NCBI RefSeq assembly: GCF_046237605.1
Contig: NZ_CP143542.1
Location: 1,736,001-1,800,000 of the forward strand
Length of the DNA stretch: 64,000 nucleotides
Direction of reading: 5' to 3'
Source of the DNA: Paraperibacillus marinus
GTDB lineage: Bacteria > Bacillota > Bacilli > Bacillales > DSM-1321
A model generated the notes under the pieces. That model did no database searches, was not told the DNA's origin, and was given only the letters and a program-made list of their open reading frames with translations. Positions 26,095-34,327 of the stretch are shown here, piece after piece; within the stretch, counting starts at the first letter, position 1, and each line of letters starts with the position of its first letter. The position numbers and the translations under genes were made by a program.

Positions 26095-26133
26095 TGCCCG
26101 TAGACAAAAAAGTCTATGGGCAGTTATTTTATT
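26095..26133 (+). terminator. Terminator of the M42 peptidase gene
   Basis: An 11-bp stem (26095-26105 with 26112-26122, one G-U pair) with an A6 loop is followed by a T-rich tail. The remainder of the gap to 26573 holds a possible uORF (26361-26384) and a hairpin (26466-26491) without a T tail. Confidence 0.75.
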
Positions 26134-26360
26134 CCCGGTTGAATAGACGGCGATATTTTCTTGCAGGTATTCATCCCCAGCCATACCGTGACTGCTGGGC
26201 ATCTGGCATTCCTGTGAACCGTACCTGACATTCATAAAAAACCCCTTTGAAGGGAAGATTAGGAAAACAGCTTCGATTGAAATCCGGAATTTTCAACTGG
26301 AAATCATATTTTTGACAGGACGAAACATCTGAAAAGGAATATCAAAAGGAGTGTAAGAGC

Positions 26361-26384
26361 ATGTGTTCACGCTGGGCAATATAA
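26361..26384 (+). CDS. Possible seven-codon leader peptide upstream of cvfB
   Basis: ATG-TGT-TCA-CGC-TGG-GCA-ATA-TAA encodes MCSRWAI and has a strong ribosome site (AAAGGAGTG) at good distance. A 9-bp hairpin (26466-26491) lies between it and cvfB, without a T run. It could be a leader or chance; no alternative helix that it would control was found. Confidence 0.3.
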   Translation: MCSRWAI

Positions 26385-26573
26385 GGTATCATGAGATCCA
26401 GCCCTGGATAATAATTAAAAGAGATAAGACTGAATGCAGGAATGACCACTATTTCAAAAGTTAAAAAGGCTGTAAGACCTATACAGCCTTGAGGAAAAGT
26501 GGTAGATTAAAAAACGTACTTCTTTAGGTTGGGTAATTAATGGGGTAAAAATAGATCAAGGAGGCATAAATGG

Positions 26574-27470
26574 ATGGCATATCTAGAACCTGGAATAATT
26601 GTTTCATTAAGGGTCGACCGGGAAGCCAGTGCCGGTGGTGAAACTCCCTTCGGATTTTTTTTAACAAATGAAGAGGATGAAAGTGTACTCTTACATAAAA
26701 CAGAGATCGAGGGCCATTTGGAGCTCGGGGATGAAGTTGAAGTGTTCCTCTATAATGATAAGCAGGGGCGGCTGGCTTCAACCATGAGAATTCCTTCCGT
26801 CCAAGAGGGGAAATATGGCTGGGCAGAAGTGGTGGAAGTAAGATTCGATCTTGGAGTGTTCGTCAATATAGGAATTTCTAAGGATTTGCTCGTTTCACTT
26901 GATGACCTTCCTCTGATTGAGGATCTTTGGCCGGAGCCCGGCGACAGGCTTTATATCACATTGAAGACAGACCGGAGCGGACGGCTTTTCGGCAAGCCGG
27001 CGACTGAAGAGGTTATAAGTGAAACAGCATCCAGAGCCCTGTTCACGATGAACAACCAAAACGTTGCAGGAACCGTATACAGGCTGCTCCGGGCTGGCTC
27101 CTTTGTCATTACGGATGAAGGCTACCGGGGCTTCATCCATGAAAGCGAACGGAAGAAAGAGCCTCGGCTTGGACAAAAAGTTGAGGGACGTGTCATCGAG
27201 GTAAAGGAGGATGGTTCTCTGAATATCTCCCTGCTCCCAAGGAAACAAGAGAAACTGGGCGGAGATGCGGAAGTCATTCTGGAGTACCTATTATCCAGAA
27301 ACGGAGCCATGCCATACAGCGACAAGAGCGATCCGGACGAAATAAAGACAAGGTTTGGGATAAGCAAGGCTTCTTTCAAACGGGCACTGGGCAAACTGAT
27401 GAAAGAAGGAAAGATTTATCAGGAAGACGGCTGGACCTATTCAGCGGAACTCCATCCGAAACAAAGCTAG
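26574..27470 (+). CDS. cvfB: S1-domain RNA-binding regulator CvfB
   Basis: The 298-residue protein has the CvfB/YitL layout: three S1-like beta-barrels (about 1-60, 70-135, 150-225) and a C-terminal winged helix (about 230-295, LLSRNGAMPYSDKSDP and ISKASFKRALGKLMKEGKI). CvfB binds RNA and affects virulence-gene expression in Staphylococcus; in Bacillus its role is little known. I choose the ATG at 26574, which follows AAGGAGG by nine bases. The gene stands alone with a terminator overlapping its stop. Confidence 0.9.
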   Translation: MAYLEPGIIVSLRVDREASAGGETPFGFFLTNEEDESVLLHKTEIEGHLELGDEVEVFLYNDKQGRLASTMRIPSVQEGKYGWAEVVEVRFDLGVFVNIGISKDLLVSLDDLPLIEDLWPEPGDRLYITLKTDRSGRLFGKPATEEVISETASRALFTMNNQNVAGTVYRLLRAGSFVITDEGYRGFIHESERKKEPRLGQKVEGRVIEVKEDGSLNISLLPRKQEKLGGDAEVILEYLLSRNGAMPYSDKSDPDEIKTRFGISKASFKRALGKLMKEGKIYQEDGWTYSAELHPKQS

Positions 27471-27496
27471 AAGACTTTATCTTCTAGCTTTTTTAT
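27463..27496 (+). terminator. Terminator overlapping the cvfB stop
   Basis: A perfect 10-bp stem (27464-27473 with 27481-27490) is followed by six T residues; the stop codon lies in the left arm. It also reaches the end of the converging yqhV-like gene. Confidence 0.88.
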
Positions 27497-27768
27497 TTGC
27501 TCCTGAGGCCGGTGATGATGAATAAGATTCCTGTGAGTATGCAGAATGTTTTAATGAATGAGATTCTGCCTGATAATCCAAAAATTCCAATGATCGTAGT
27601 CGAAATCAGGACAGCGGGCCCTATAAGTGCAAGGGCTGCATTGATATTAAAAGCCTTCTCAAGATTATTGAATTTAAGCATCAAAAGGGCGGCAGTTATT
27701 TCGGTGCTGCCGGATATAAATCGCAGCAGAATCATTGCGAGAAGAGCCTTTTCTATATGTGGGAGCAT
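27493..27768 (-). CDS. yqhV: YqhV-like small membrane protein (DUF2619)
   Basis: The 91-residue protein has three hydrophobic helices and the family signature LRFISGSTEITAALLMLKFNN followed by AxALIGPAVL and LTGILFIITGL. It fits YqhV in length and pattern. In B. subtilis yqhV lies next to the spoIII operon; here it is elsewhere. The function is unknown. GGAGGT precedes the ATG by twelve bases, a somewhat long spacing. Confidence 0.75.
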   Translation of the reverse strand: MLPHIEKALLAMILLRFISGSTEITAALLMLKFNNLEKAFNINAALALIGPAVLISTTIIGIFGLSGRISFIKTFCILTGILFIITGLRSK

Positions 27769-28021
27769 TTAGTTCGGATACCTCCAGTTCAGGTTGCTTA
27801 TAACAGCATATGGTCTATCACCGGCATATAGTCCGGGTTTGTCCCGAACAGGAAAAGCTCTGGTTGTGCTGCCGCTGTTATAATGACCCGGGCACTGATG
27901 AAATGGTAGAGTACATGAATCTTTAAAGAAAAAGCCCTGTAAGAGAACTTGTAGACAAATCATATAAAGGGATAAGCATGAATAGAATGTCAGGGATGGA
28001 CAAGCTTTTTATTTTACAGGA

Positions 28022-28642
28022 ATGGGAAGCGGTGTTATGTGGAGAAAAGGGTGCGTGGTGGCAGCAGGAGCTGTGATCCAGGGTTTTGGTATGGGAGTTT
28101 TTTTGTTTCCGCATGCCATCCCTTCAGGCGGCGCCGGAGGTCTAGCGGTCATCATAAATTATTGGTTCACCGTCAATATAGGCGCTGCCCTCTGGCTTGT
28201 TAACTTTTTAATGATGATGCTCGCTGTCAGGTTTTTAGGGGGGCGAAGTACTGCTTGGACCATTTTATCTATATCAGGCACATCTTGTGCCATTTTTATA
28301 TTTCAGGCACTCGTAGATATACCGGAACGGAATCTCATTGCTGATTTGCTGCTGGGATCTGTTTTCCTGGGGATTGGTGTCGGCCTTCTGCTGCGGGAGG
28401 GTGTCTCAAATGGAGGGGTAGGGGTGATTGCACTTATCATTTCAAATTCGAGGAATACGCTTCCGGGCAAACCCCTATTCTTGATTAACGGCTTCATTTT
28501 TCTCCTGACAGCATCCATCATCAAGTGGGAAATTATCATTCAAGCATTGGCAAGCCAATATATTTCGACTCTCATCGTCGACTTTCTCGGAAAAATAGAT
28601 CCAGGCCAGGCATACAGCCTGACCTGGAGAAGAAAAAAATGA
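28022..28642 (+). CDS. YitT-family membrane protein (short form)
   Basis: The product (206 residues) has about five hydrophobic segments and the YitT/YqfU start pattern AAGAVIQGFGMGVFLFPHAIPSGGAGGLAVIIN. Family members of about 280 residues carry a soluble C-terminal DUF2179 domain, which is absent here. Ribosome sites are weak for both candidate ATGs (28022 and 28037), so the start is uncertain. Transport function in the family is unproven. It converges with an MFS gene, with only two bases between stops and no clear terminator. Confidence 0.65.
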   Translation: MGSGVMWRKGCVVAAGAVIQGFGMGVFLFPHAIPSGGAGGLAVIINYWFTVNIGAALWLVNFLMMMLAVRFLGGRSTAWTILSISGTSCAIFIFQALVDIPERNLIADLLLGSVFLGIGVGLLLREGVSNGGVGVIALIISNSRNTLPGKPLFLINGFIFLLTASIIKWEIIIQALASQYISTLIVDFLGKIDPGQAYSLTWRRKK

Positions 28643-28644
28643 AC

Positions 28645-29883
28645 TCATATATAGTCATAACGTACTTTTGTTTTCGTATTCGGCGTGCCGTCCTTCCCTT
28701 TTACGTGAATCATGAAGATCGCTGCAAGGCCGACGATCAGTGTAAGGGAAGCAAGCGACAGGAACATTCCTGTCCTTGACCAGTCAATGAGCCTGGTAAA
28801 AACCGGCGGTCCTATCGCAACACCAAGAAAACGCACAGAGCTGTAGATGGATGTCACGAACCCCCTGTATTCCATCCCGACCGAACCTGTTATAAGTGTA
28901 TTCACACACGGCAGAATCAGCCCGGTGCCAAAGCTTGATATAACCAATATAAACAAAAAAGGAACCAATTGTTCAACAAAAATTAGAAGGCTGTATGATA
29001 AAGTCATAGCAAGGAAACCAGCAACAATCAATTTTTTCATCAATTCAAGGTTCTTACCAATACGGCTGCCGGTTATATAGGAAGACGCGCACATGACCAG
29101 GAGGGGAATGGCCAAAATGAGCCCTTTTTTTACACCGTTGATTGTATAGTCATTCTCCAGGATATCAGAAAGGTAAAATAAAATGCCAAAAAGCGAAAAC
29201 AAACAGACAGCACCCGCAAGATAAACAGCGGAGAGCCATCTCCAATCTTTCTTGTAGACCGTTTTAATTCCGAGAAAATATTGTCCGGCAGGAGGAGGCG
29301 TCTTTCGATTTTTGCTTTCATGAATAAAGAACCATGTGAGCAGGATTGAAATGGCACAAAATACAGGAAAAGCATAAAAAGGTGCATACCATACAATGAT
29401 TCCGAACAGGGAACCGAGTATCGGGGAAAGTACCTTTCCGAAACCATTGGAGGCTTCCACAAGACCGAGCACCCTGCTCTGTTCGCTCCCTTTAAATAAG
29501 TCCCCTGACAGAGCCATGGCGATCGGGGCTGTGCCGGCAGCCCCGATGCCCTGCAGCAGCCTGCCTGCCATGATCCATATATAAGGACCCGGCAGGGCAG
29601 TGGAGGCAAAGCCGGCAAGAAGGCCGCCGGCACCGTACAGGATCAAAGAAGGGATTATAATGATTTTCCGGGACAGTCTGTCGGACAGATAGCCGAAAAT
29701 AGGAATGAAAATGGCGGCTGCAATGGAAAAAATGGTAATCGTAAGACTTGCCTGCAGAGACGTGAGTTTAAGAGATGATTTCATGGCAGGCAGGATCGGG
29801 ATGAGCATAGAGTTGCCCAGCGTCATGATGAGCGGGATTGAACCGATAGCAGCCACAGACATGCCTTTATTAGATGTTGCCAA
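28645..29883 (-). CDS. MFS drug-efflux-type transporter (copy A)
   Basis: The product has twelve hydrophobic segments and MFS motif A (GYLSDRLSRK, residues near 65), and a GRLLQGIGAAGTAP segment typical of drug:H+ antiporters of the 12-TM group. I choose TTG 29883, eight bases after GGAG; GTG 29892 would sit on the ribosome site. It is closely related to the transporter at 31403-32668 over its full length (shared SIPLIMTLGNSMLIP and IGPPV segments). The DUF3231 gene lies just upstream on the same strand, so both may be co-transcribed. Substrate unknown. Confidence 0.82.
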   Translation of the reverse strand: MATSNKGMSVAAIGSIPLIMTLGNSMLIPILPAMKSSLKLTSLQASLTITIFSIAAAIFIPIFGYLSDRLSRKIIIIPSLILYGAGGLLAGFASTALPGPYIWIMAGRLLQGIGAAGTAPIAMALSGDLFKGSEQSRVLGLVEASNGFGKVLSPILGSLFGIIVWYAPFYAFPVFCAISILLTWFFIHESKNRKTPPPAGQYFLGIKTVYKKDWRWLSAVYLAGAVCLFSLFGILFYLSDILENDYTINGVKKGLILAIPLLVMCASSYITGSRIGKNLELMKKLIVAGFLAMTLSYSLLIFVEQLVPFLFILVISSFGTGLILPCVNTLITGSVGMEYRGFVTSIYSSVRFLGVAIGPPVFTRLIDWSRTGMFLSLASLTLIVGLAAIFMIHVKGKDGTPNTKTKVRYDYI

Positions 29884-29910
29884 TGTATTCACTCCATTTC
29901 AGACTGCGCA

Positions 29911-30411
29911 TCATTTAACCATAAGAGGCGGCGGGACAATCCAGCCTTTATCCTTAGTGACATCCAGCAGTTTCCCCGCATATTCAGCCAGCTGCGAATG
30001 TGTGGTATCAAACAATTCGGTGATGTCCTTGCGGATGGATAAACCCATGATCATGGAGGCTGTCAGCATTCCTGCATTTACTTCCTTCAATACCATGGCG
30101 GCGATTTCAGGATCATAGAATCTCGCTCCTGCGGGAATATCCTGCACTTCAACATTTGGCCTGTCAGGGGGGGCCGGTGGGAGCCTGATCCCTGTTTCCT
30201 TTAGGATATTCTCGACCTGATCTGCCCCGGGCTTTAAACAATTGTCCTTCAAATCTCCCAGAAACAGCTTCAAATCATGGTCCCCGCTATGATTAATCAG
30301 CACCTGCAAAGTGACTAAAAATGCTTTTGTTTCAAAAAGGTTTGTCCAGAGGTAAAATACTTCACCTGAATGAAGCGGTTCATCCTTTGGATTGCCGTTT
30401 AATATCCCCAT
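29911..30411 (-). CDS. DUF3231 family protein (single-repeat form)
   Basis: The 166-residue, mostly helical protein matches the ferritin-like DUF3231 family (LHSGEVFYLWTNL near residue 13, LPPAPPDRP near 77). Many Bacillus members are about 330 residues with two such units; this has one. No function is established. A perfect AAAGGAGG precedes the ATG. It ends 27 bases before the start of the MFS gene on the same strand, suggesting an operon. Confidence 0.8.
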   Translation of the reverse strand: MGILNGNPKDEPLHSGEVFYLWTNLFETKAFLVTLQVLINHSGDHDLKLFLGDLKDNCLKPGADQVENILKETGIRLPPAPPDRPNVEVQDIPAGARFYDPEIAAMVLKEVNAGMLTASMIMGLSIRKDITELFDTTHSQLAEYAGKLLDVTKDKGWIVPPPLMVK

Positions 30412-30472
30412 GCTCGTCCTCCTTTAAATGTTTATTGTTAGTATTACAAGAACTCCAATAAATATGTAGATC

Positions 30473-31255
30473 CTATAGCTGCCTGCTTGAAGTTATACCG
30501 GATGCCTCTGCCTCTTCAAGAAAAGAAACCACATTATTTTTGATGCTGTCCCAATTTGTAGAAATGATTTTTCGTTTGCGTACACACAAGGACCTGCACC
30601 CTGCTGCCTGTTCAAAGGGCTGTGCTGCGGCCTTCATATATGGACCGCCGCGAACCAGGAGCACGGGCATCCTCAAGCTGCTTAATCTGGAAGTGAAATT
30701 GAAGCCGGCAAGCTGCTGATAATCAGATATCCAAACACGAATGTCTGATTTTCTAATATGATTTTTTAGGGTTTCAATAAACTCCTTTTCGGTTGCAAGT
30801 TGTCTCGCATACAGATGGATGGCCAGCTCTTCGTTTTCGTGAAGAAGTTTTATGCCAATCCTGATGAACAGCCTGTGCAGGCCTTCCACTTTTACATATC
30901 CATCCAGCAGGGTCAGCGATTTAATAAGATCGGGATTGGAGTCAGCAAGCATCTGTGCTGCTGCACAGCCGGATGCATAGGATACGAGATGAACTTTATT
31001 TAAACCAAGAATTTCTATCACCCTGGCTACCTCCATGACTCTTTCAGCCAGTGTCATCGGCGGGGTTCCCCCCTGGCTGTCGCCATAGCCCCCCAGATCC
31101 GGAACAATGACCCTGAAACGGTTTTTGAGACTGGCCACCTGTGACCGAAAAAGCTTTCTCCCCGCCCCGGGCGGATGGATGAAAACAATGGGGGAACCGG
31201 ATCCTTCCTCTTCATAATAAATAAATTTTCCATTGTATTTTAGATGTTTGAGCAT
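30473..31255 (-). CDS. Alpha/beta-hydrolase-fold protein without a catalytic serine
   Basis: The product (260 residues from ATG 31255, chosen for its AGAGGT site) follows the alpha/beta hydrolase pattern: IVFIHPPGAGRKLF oxyanion loop, IVPDLGGYGDSQGG, and a strand plus elbow HLVSYASGCAAAQ. In active members the elbow is GxSxG; here the position of the nucleophile is Ala, flanked by Tyr and Ser. The C-terminal segment where the catalytic His is expected (CVRKRKIISTNWDSI) shows none. It is probably not a hydrolase and may act in binding. It lies on the same strand as the DUF3231 and MFS genes. Confidence 0.72.
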   Translation of the reverse strand: MLKHLKYNGKFIYYEEEGSGSPIVFIHPPGAGRKLFRSQVASLKNRFRVIVPDLGGYGDSQGGTPPMTLAERVMEVARVIEILGLNKVHLVSYASGCAAAQMLADSNPDLIKSLTLLDGYVKVEGLHRLFIRIGIKLLHENEELAIHLYARQLATEKEFIETLKNHIRKSDIRVWISDYQQLAGFNFTSRLSSLRMPVLLVRGGPYMKAAAQPFEQAAGCRSLCVRKRKIISTNWDSIKNNVVSFLEEAEASGITSSRQL

Positions 31256-31402
31256 ATAATGACCTCTTGCCTTTTTGCTATATGTTGCCCAAAGTGCTAA
31301 GGAATACAACTGCAATCACCATTTTCACCCAAAATAAATCAGCAAAAGGAAGGCCATACTAAGGGAGCAGAACGTTTATTTTGTTTATAAAGGAGCAGAA
31401 CC

Positions 31403-32668
31403 ATGGCTGAAGATAATAACGTAAAGGAAGAAAAGGTCAGCAATTGGTGCTTGATCAGCATGGCTTCGATCCCGCTGATCATGACACTGGGAAATTCCAT
31501 GCTCATACCTGTTTTGCCCATCCTCGAGAAAAAAGTGAATATTACCCCCTTCCAATCGAGTTTGATCATTACGAGCTATTCATTAGCTTCCATTTTCCTG
31601 ATTCCAATTGCAGGGTATCTTTCTGACAGGATTGGCAGAAAAAAGGTCATTATCCCGAGTCTTTTGATTGTCCTGGCTGGGGGGCTTATTTCAGCCTTTG
31701 CATCATGGAAGATGTCTGACCCATTTTGGACCATCATTATGGGAAGGATCCTGCAGGGGATAGGGGCAGCGGGGGCAGCACCAATTGTTATGCCGCTTGT
31801 CGGGGATCTTTATAAAAAAGAAGACGAAGCCAGTTCCTGCCTTGGAATTATAGAAACGGCAAATACGGCTGGAAAAGTTTTGAGTCCGATACTTGGTTCC
31901 CTGCTGGCAGCAGTCATATGGTTCCTTCCTTTCTTTTCTATATCAGTCTTTTCGAGCATTTCGGTCCTGTTGGTGCTCTTTTTTATAAAAGCACCAAAGA
32001 AAACGGAAAAGCCTAAGGAATTCAGGGACTTCCTTACAGACACTAAGAAGATTTTCAAAAAGGAGGGCAGGTGGCTCTATACCATCTTTTTCATTGGATG
32101 CTTTGCCATGTTCATTTTGTTTGCTGCCCAGTTTTATTTATCCCAAGTGCTTGAAACGAGATATGATGCAAAGGGAGTAGAAAAAGGTCTTCTCCTTGCC
32201 ATTCCACTTGGCTTTTTATGTTTGTCTTCATTTATAACCGGAAGGAAAATTAAAGGTGATAAAGTATTGATGAAAAAGCTGATTTATTATGGACTCGTGA
32301 TTCTTTCTGTTTCAATTGCATTCACCAGCACGTATAAGTCGCTATTCATCCTGCTGGGTGCCACAAGCATCTTTGGGGCAGCGATAGGTCTCCTGCTTCC
32401 TTCACTCGACGCATTGATCACTGAAAACATTGAAAAAGAAGAGCGGGGCACCATTACATCTTTCTATAGTTCAGCTAGATTCATCGGCGTTGCGGTTGGT
32501 CCGCCCGTCATGGCTGCCTTACTTAAAATGAATCCGTTTTGGGGATTTGCCGGCTCAGCGGCAGGCGGTATTTTGCTGGTCTTCATTGTCAAAAAGTTTA
32601 TCAGGGTAGAGGACAAGAAGGAAGGAAATATCCGCGGAGACAAAAGAGATCCAGCGCCGCAGACATAA
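31403..32668 (+). CDS. MFS drug-efflux-type transporter (copy B)
   Basis: The 421-residue, twelve-helix MFS protein shows motif A GYLSDRIGRKK and GRILQGIGAAGAAP, as in drug exporters. It is a paralog of the transporter at 28645-29883 and points the other way. AAAGGAGC lies before the ATG. A small gene follows 17 bases later, with a terminator after it. Substrate is unknown; no regulator of the TetR or MarR type adjoins it. Confidence 0.83.
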   Translation: MAEDNNVKEEKVSNWCLISMASIPLIMTLGNSMLIPVLPILEKKVNITPFQSSLIITSYSLASIFLIPIAGYLSDRIGRKKVIIPSLLIVLAGGLISAFASWKMSDPFWTIIMGRILQGIGAAGAAPIVMPLVGDLYKKEDEASSCLGIIETANTAGKVLSPILGSLLAAVIWFLPFFSISVFSSISVLLVLFFIKAPKKTEKPKEFRDFLTDTKKIFKKEGRWLYTIFFIGCFAMFILFAAQFYLSQVLETRYDAKGVEKGLLLAIPLGFLCLSSFITGRKIKGDKVLMKKLIYYGLVILSVSIAFTSTYKSLFILLGATSIFGAAIGLLLPSLDALITENIEKEERGTITSFYSSARFIGVAVGPPVMAALLKMNPFWGFAGSAAGGILLVFIVKKFIRVEDKKEGNIRGDKRDPAPQT

Positions 32669-32685
32669 GAAAAGAGGGAACAGCT

Positions 32686-32841
32686 TTGACAAAAGGACAG
32701 GAAAACCTTGATCAGTATAAGATGCCCGATGTACTGAAGGAAAAAAGGAAATCAGCGTACAGGGTCGGCTATACAGCAACCACAGGCAATGCGACAGGGG
32801 GCAATGATGAACCGGGCAAGCGCAGCGACTGGCCAAACTAA
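32686..32841 (+). CDS. Small hydrophilic protein of unknown function
   Basis: A TTG-started frame of 51 residues (MTKGQENLDQYKMPDV ... SDWPN) follows AAGAGGGAA at proper distance and ends in the left arm of a terminator. The product is polar, rich in Gly, Lys and Asn, and has no membrane part. It appears co-transcribed with the MFS gene. I recognise no family. Confidence 0.55.
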   Translation: MTKGQENLDQYKMPDVLKEKRKSAYRVGYTATTGNATGGNDEPGKRSDWPN

Positions 32842-32868
32842 ACGAAAGCAGAAGCTTTCGTTTTTTTA
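32841..32868 (+). terminator. Terminator of the MFS/small-protein unit
   Basis: A 9-bp stem (32841-32849 with 32854-32862) with a tetraloop is followed by a run of seven T residues. Confidence 0.87.
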
Positions 32869-32882
32869 TTCTTTTCTAACGT

Positions 32883-32904
32883 AACAGTGTTATGTTACAC
32901 TGTT
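32883..32904. promoter_or_regulatory. Palindromic operator upstream of yhbD
   Basis: A perfect 8-bp inverted repeat AACAGTGT-TATGTT-ACACTGTT lies 15 bases before the yhbD start; a second, offset repeat GTAACA/TGTTAC (32881-32898) overlaps it. Its place next to a gene with an N-terminal MerR-like helix-turn-helix suggests autoregulation. The -10 and -35 elements are not clear. Confidence 0.6.
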
Positions 32905-32919
32905 TGCAGGAGGTGGAAG

Positions 32920-33552
32920 ATGGAAGATCAGCTTATATCCAAAAAAGACCTTTTAGAGCTGGCAGGCATCTCTTACGGACAGCTTTACAGGTGGAAACGG
33001 AAAAATTTAATTCCTGACGACTGGTTCATCAGAAAATCAACGTTTACCGGGCAGGAGACTTTTTTTCCAAGAGCCAGAATGATGAACAGAATAGCGAAAA
33101 TCCAGAATATGAAGGAAGGGGAAATGTCACTTGATGACATAGCCGCTTTCCTGTCGCCTGGCGAATCAGGTGTTTCAGTGTCCAGGGAGGACCTTCTGGA
33201 AAGCGGGACAATTTCTTTTGCAGCGCTCGATATAGCCAAGGAAATGATAACAGAACACCTTAATTTCTTTGAAGCGGTGTATCTAAAAATTCTGGATGTG
33301 GTGCTTCACTCAGGAGAGGCGAATAAGGAAGAAGGCCGAATGGTCTTTGAATTTTTGTCTGCGCATGACAACAAGGTTAAGGAAGGCAGGGCTGTACTTT
33401 ATATTTTCAGAAAAATGGGAGTCACATTCTGCATTTTAGGAAAGCAAGGGGAGCAGCTTCTTCCGGATGACCAGACTAAAACGGTAATCAGGCAGGAGAT
33501 TGATCCTATCGGCGAGGAAATGAAAGATGTATTTAATGGAGGGATAAAATGA
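32920..33552 (+). CDS. yhbD: YhbD-family MerR-like regulator (DUF4004)
   Basis: The product (210 residues from ATG 32920, after GGAGG) begins with a helix-turn-helix of MerR style (SKKDLLELAGISYGQLYRWKRKNLIP, aromatic and basic winged region) and continues as a helical effector domain. It matches YhbD, which in B. subtilis precedes the bactofilin genes yhbE and yhbF. Its stop overlaps the bactofilin start (ATGA), so both are co-translated. It probably binds the palindrome just upstream. Confidence 0.82.
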   Translation: MEDQLISKKDLLELAGISYGQLYRWKRKNLIPDDWFIRKSTFTGQETFFPRARMMNRIAKIQNMKEGEMSLDDIAAFLSPGESGVSVSREDLLESGTISFAALDIAKEMITEHLNFFEAVYLKILDVVLHSGEANKEEGRMVFEFLSAHDNKVKEGRAVLYIFRKMGVTFCILGKQGEQLLPDDQTKTVIRQEIDPIGEEMKDVFNGGIK

Positions 33553-34286
33553 ATTCTCAAGCGATATACCCGCTGCAGATCAATGGATCGATGACTGTGC
33601 CTGGAGGGACCTTCTCCAATGTTGGAATCAATGGCTCTGGCAGGATTACCAGTGATTGTCAATGCGAGGAATTTGGTGTGAATGGAAATGCACAGATCAC
33701 GGGATCCGTTACCGCAAGAGAGATTGAAGTGAACGGAAAAGCAGCCTTTCACGGAAAGCTGAAAGCAGAGGATATTCATATCAATGGCAAAGCCGAAGTA
33801 AAAGGAGAGGTTAAGGCCAATACTGTCGTGATTCACGGGCATCTGGAAGCTGAGGGCGATGTCTCGTCGGAAAGCTTTATCTCAAAGGGCAAAACCGTAA
33901 TTAGAGGCAATTGTGAAACGGAAGTATTCATGTCCAAGGGTGCGATTAATATAACGGAACTGCTGAATGCAGACAATATTGAAATTAAATTAAACACAGA
34001 CGGCTATATTAAAGAAATTGGCGGCGGAGAAATAAGCATCAAGAGAGAAGCTGCCCATAATCTTTTCTTCGATAAATTGCTGTCTGTCCTGAGTTCCGGA
34101 AAAACAACAAGCTTAAAAGCTGAAATGATCGAGGGTGACCGTATTTATATGGAATACTGTACGGTCGGCACAGTCCGAGGAACAGACATAGAGATCGGCC
34201 CAGGCTGCAGCATCGGCAGGCTGGAGTATGGGAATGATCCTAAGATAGACAGTACATCCACCGTGAAGGAAAAAAGCCGTATCTAA
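33549..34286 (+). CDS. yhbF: Bactofilin-like polymer-forming protein (YhbE/YhbF family)
   Basis: The 245-residue protein is built from beta-helix-like repeats rich in VNG, ING and SKG turns (INGSGRITSDCQCEEFGVNG, HINGKAEVKGEV), the pattern of bactofilins, which assemble into filaments without nucleotides. In B. subtilis BacE/BacF (YhbE/YhbF) are needed for flagellar assembly. B. subtilis has two tandem genes; here only one follows yhbD. The assignment to YhbF rather than YhbE is a guess. Confidence 0.8.
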   Translation: MNSQAIYPLQINGSMTVPGGTFSNVGINGSGRITSDCQCEEFGVNGNAQITGSVTAREIEVNGKAAFHGKLKAEDIHINGKAEVKGEVKANTVVIHGHLEAEGDVSSESFISKGKTVIRGNCETEVFMSKGAINITELLNADNIEIKLNTDGYIKEIGGGEISIKREAAHNLFFDKLLSVLSSGKTTSLKAEMIEGDRIYMEYCTVGTVRGTDIEIGPGCSIGRLEYGNDPKIDSTSTVKEKSRI

Positions 34287-34327
34287 AAAAAACAGCCTGT
34301 CCGGCAGCTGGCCGGAGAGGCTGTTTC
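34284..34327 (-). terminator. Terminator of the MMPL transporter gene
   Basis: A stem of AACAGCCT/AGGCTGTT plus CCGGC/GCCGG (34291-34325) is followed on the minus strand by seven or more T residues. It also separates the bactofilin gene from the converging MMPL gene. Confidence 0.82.
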
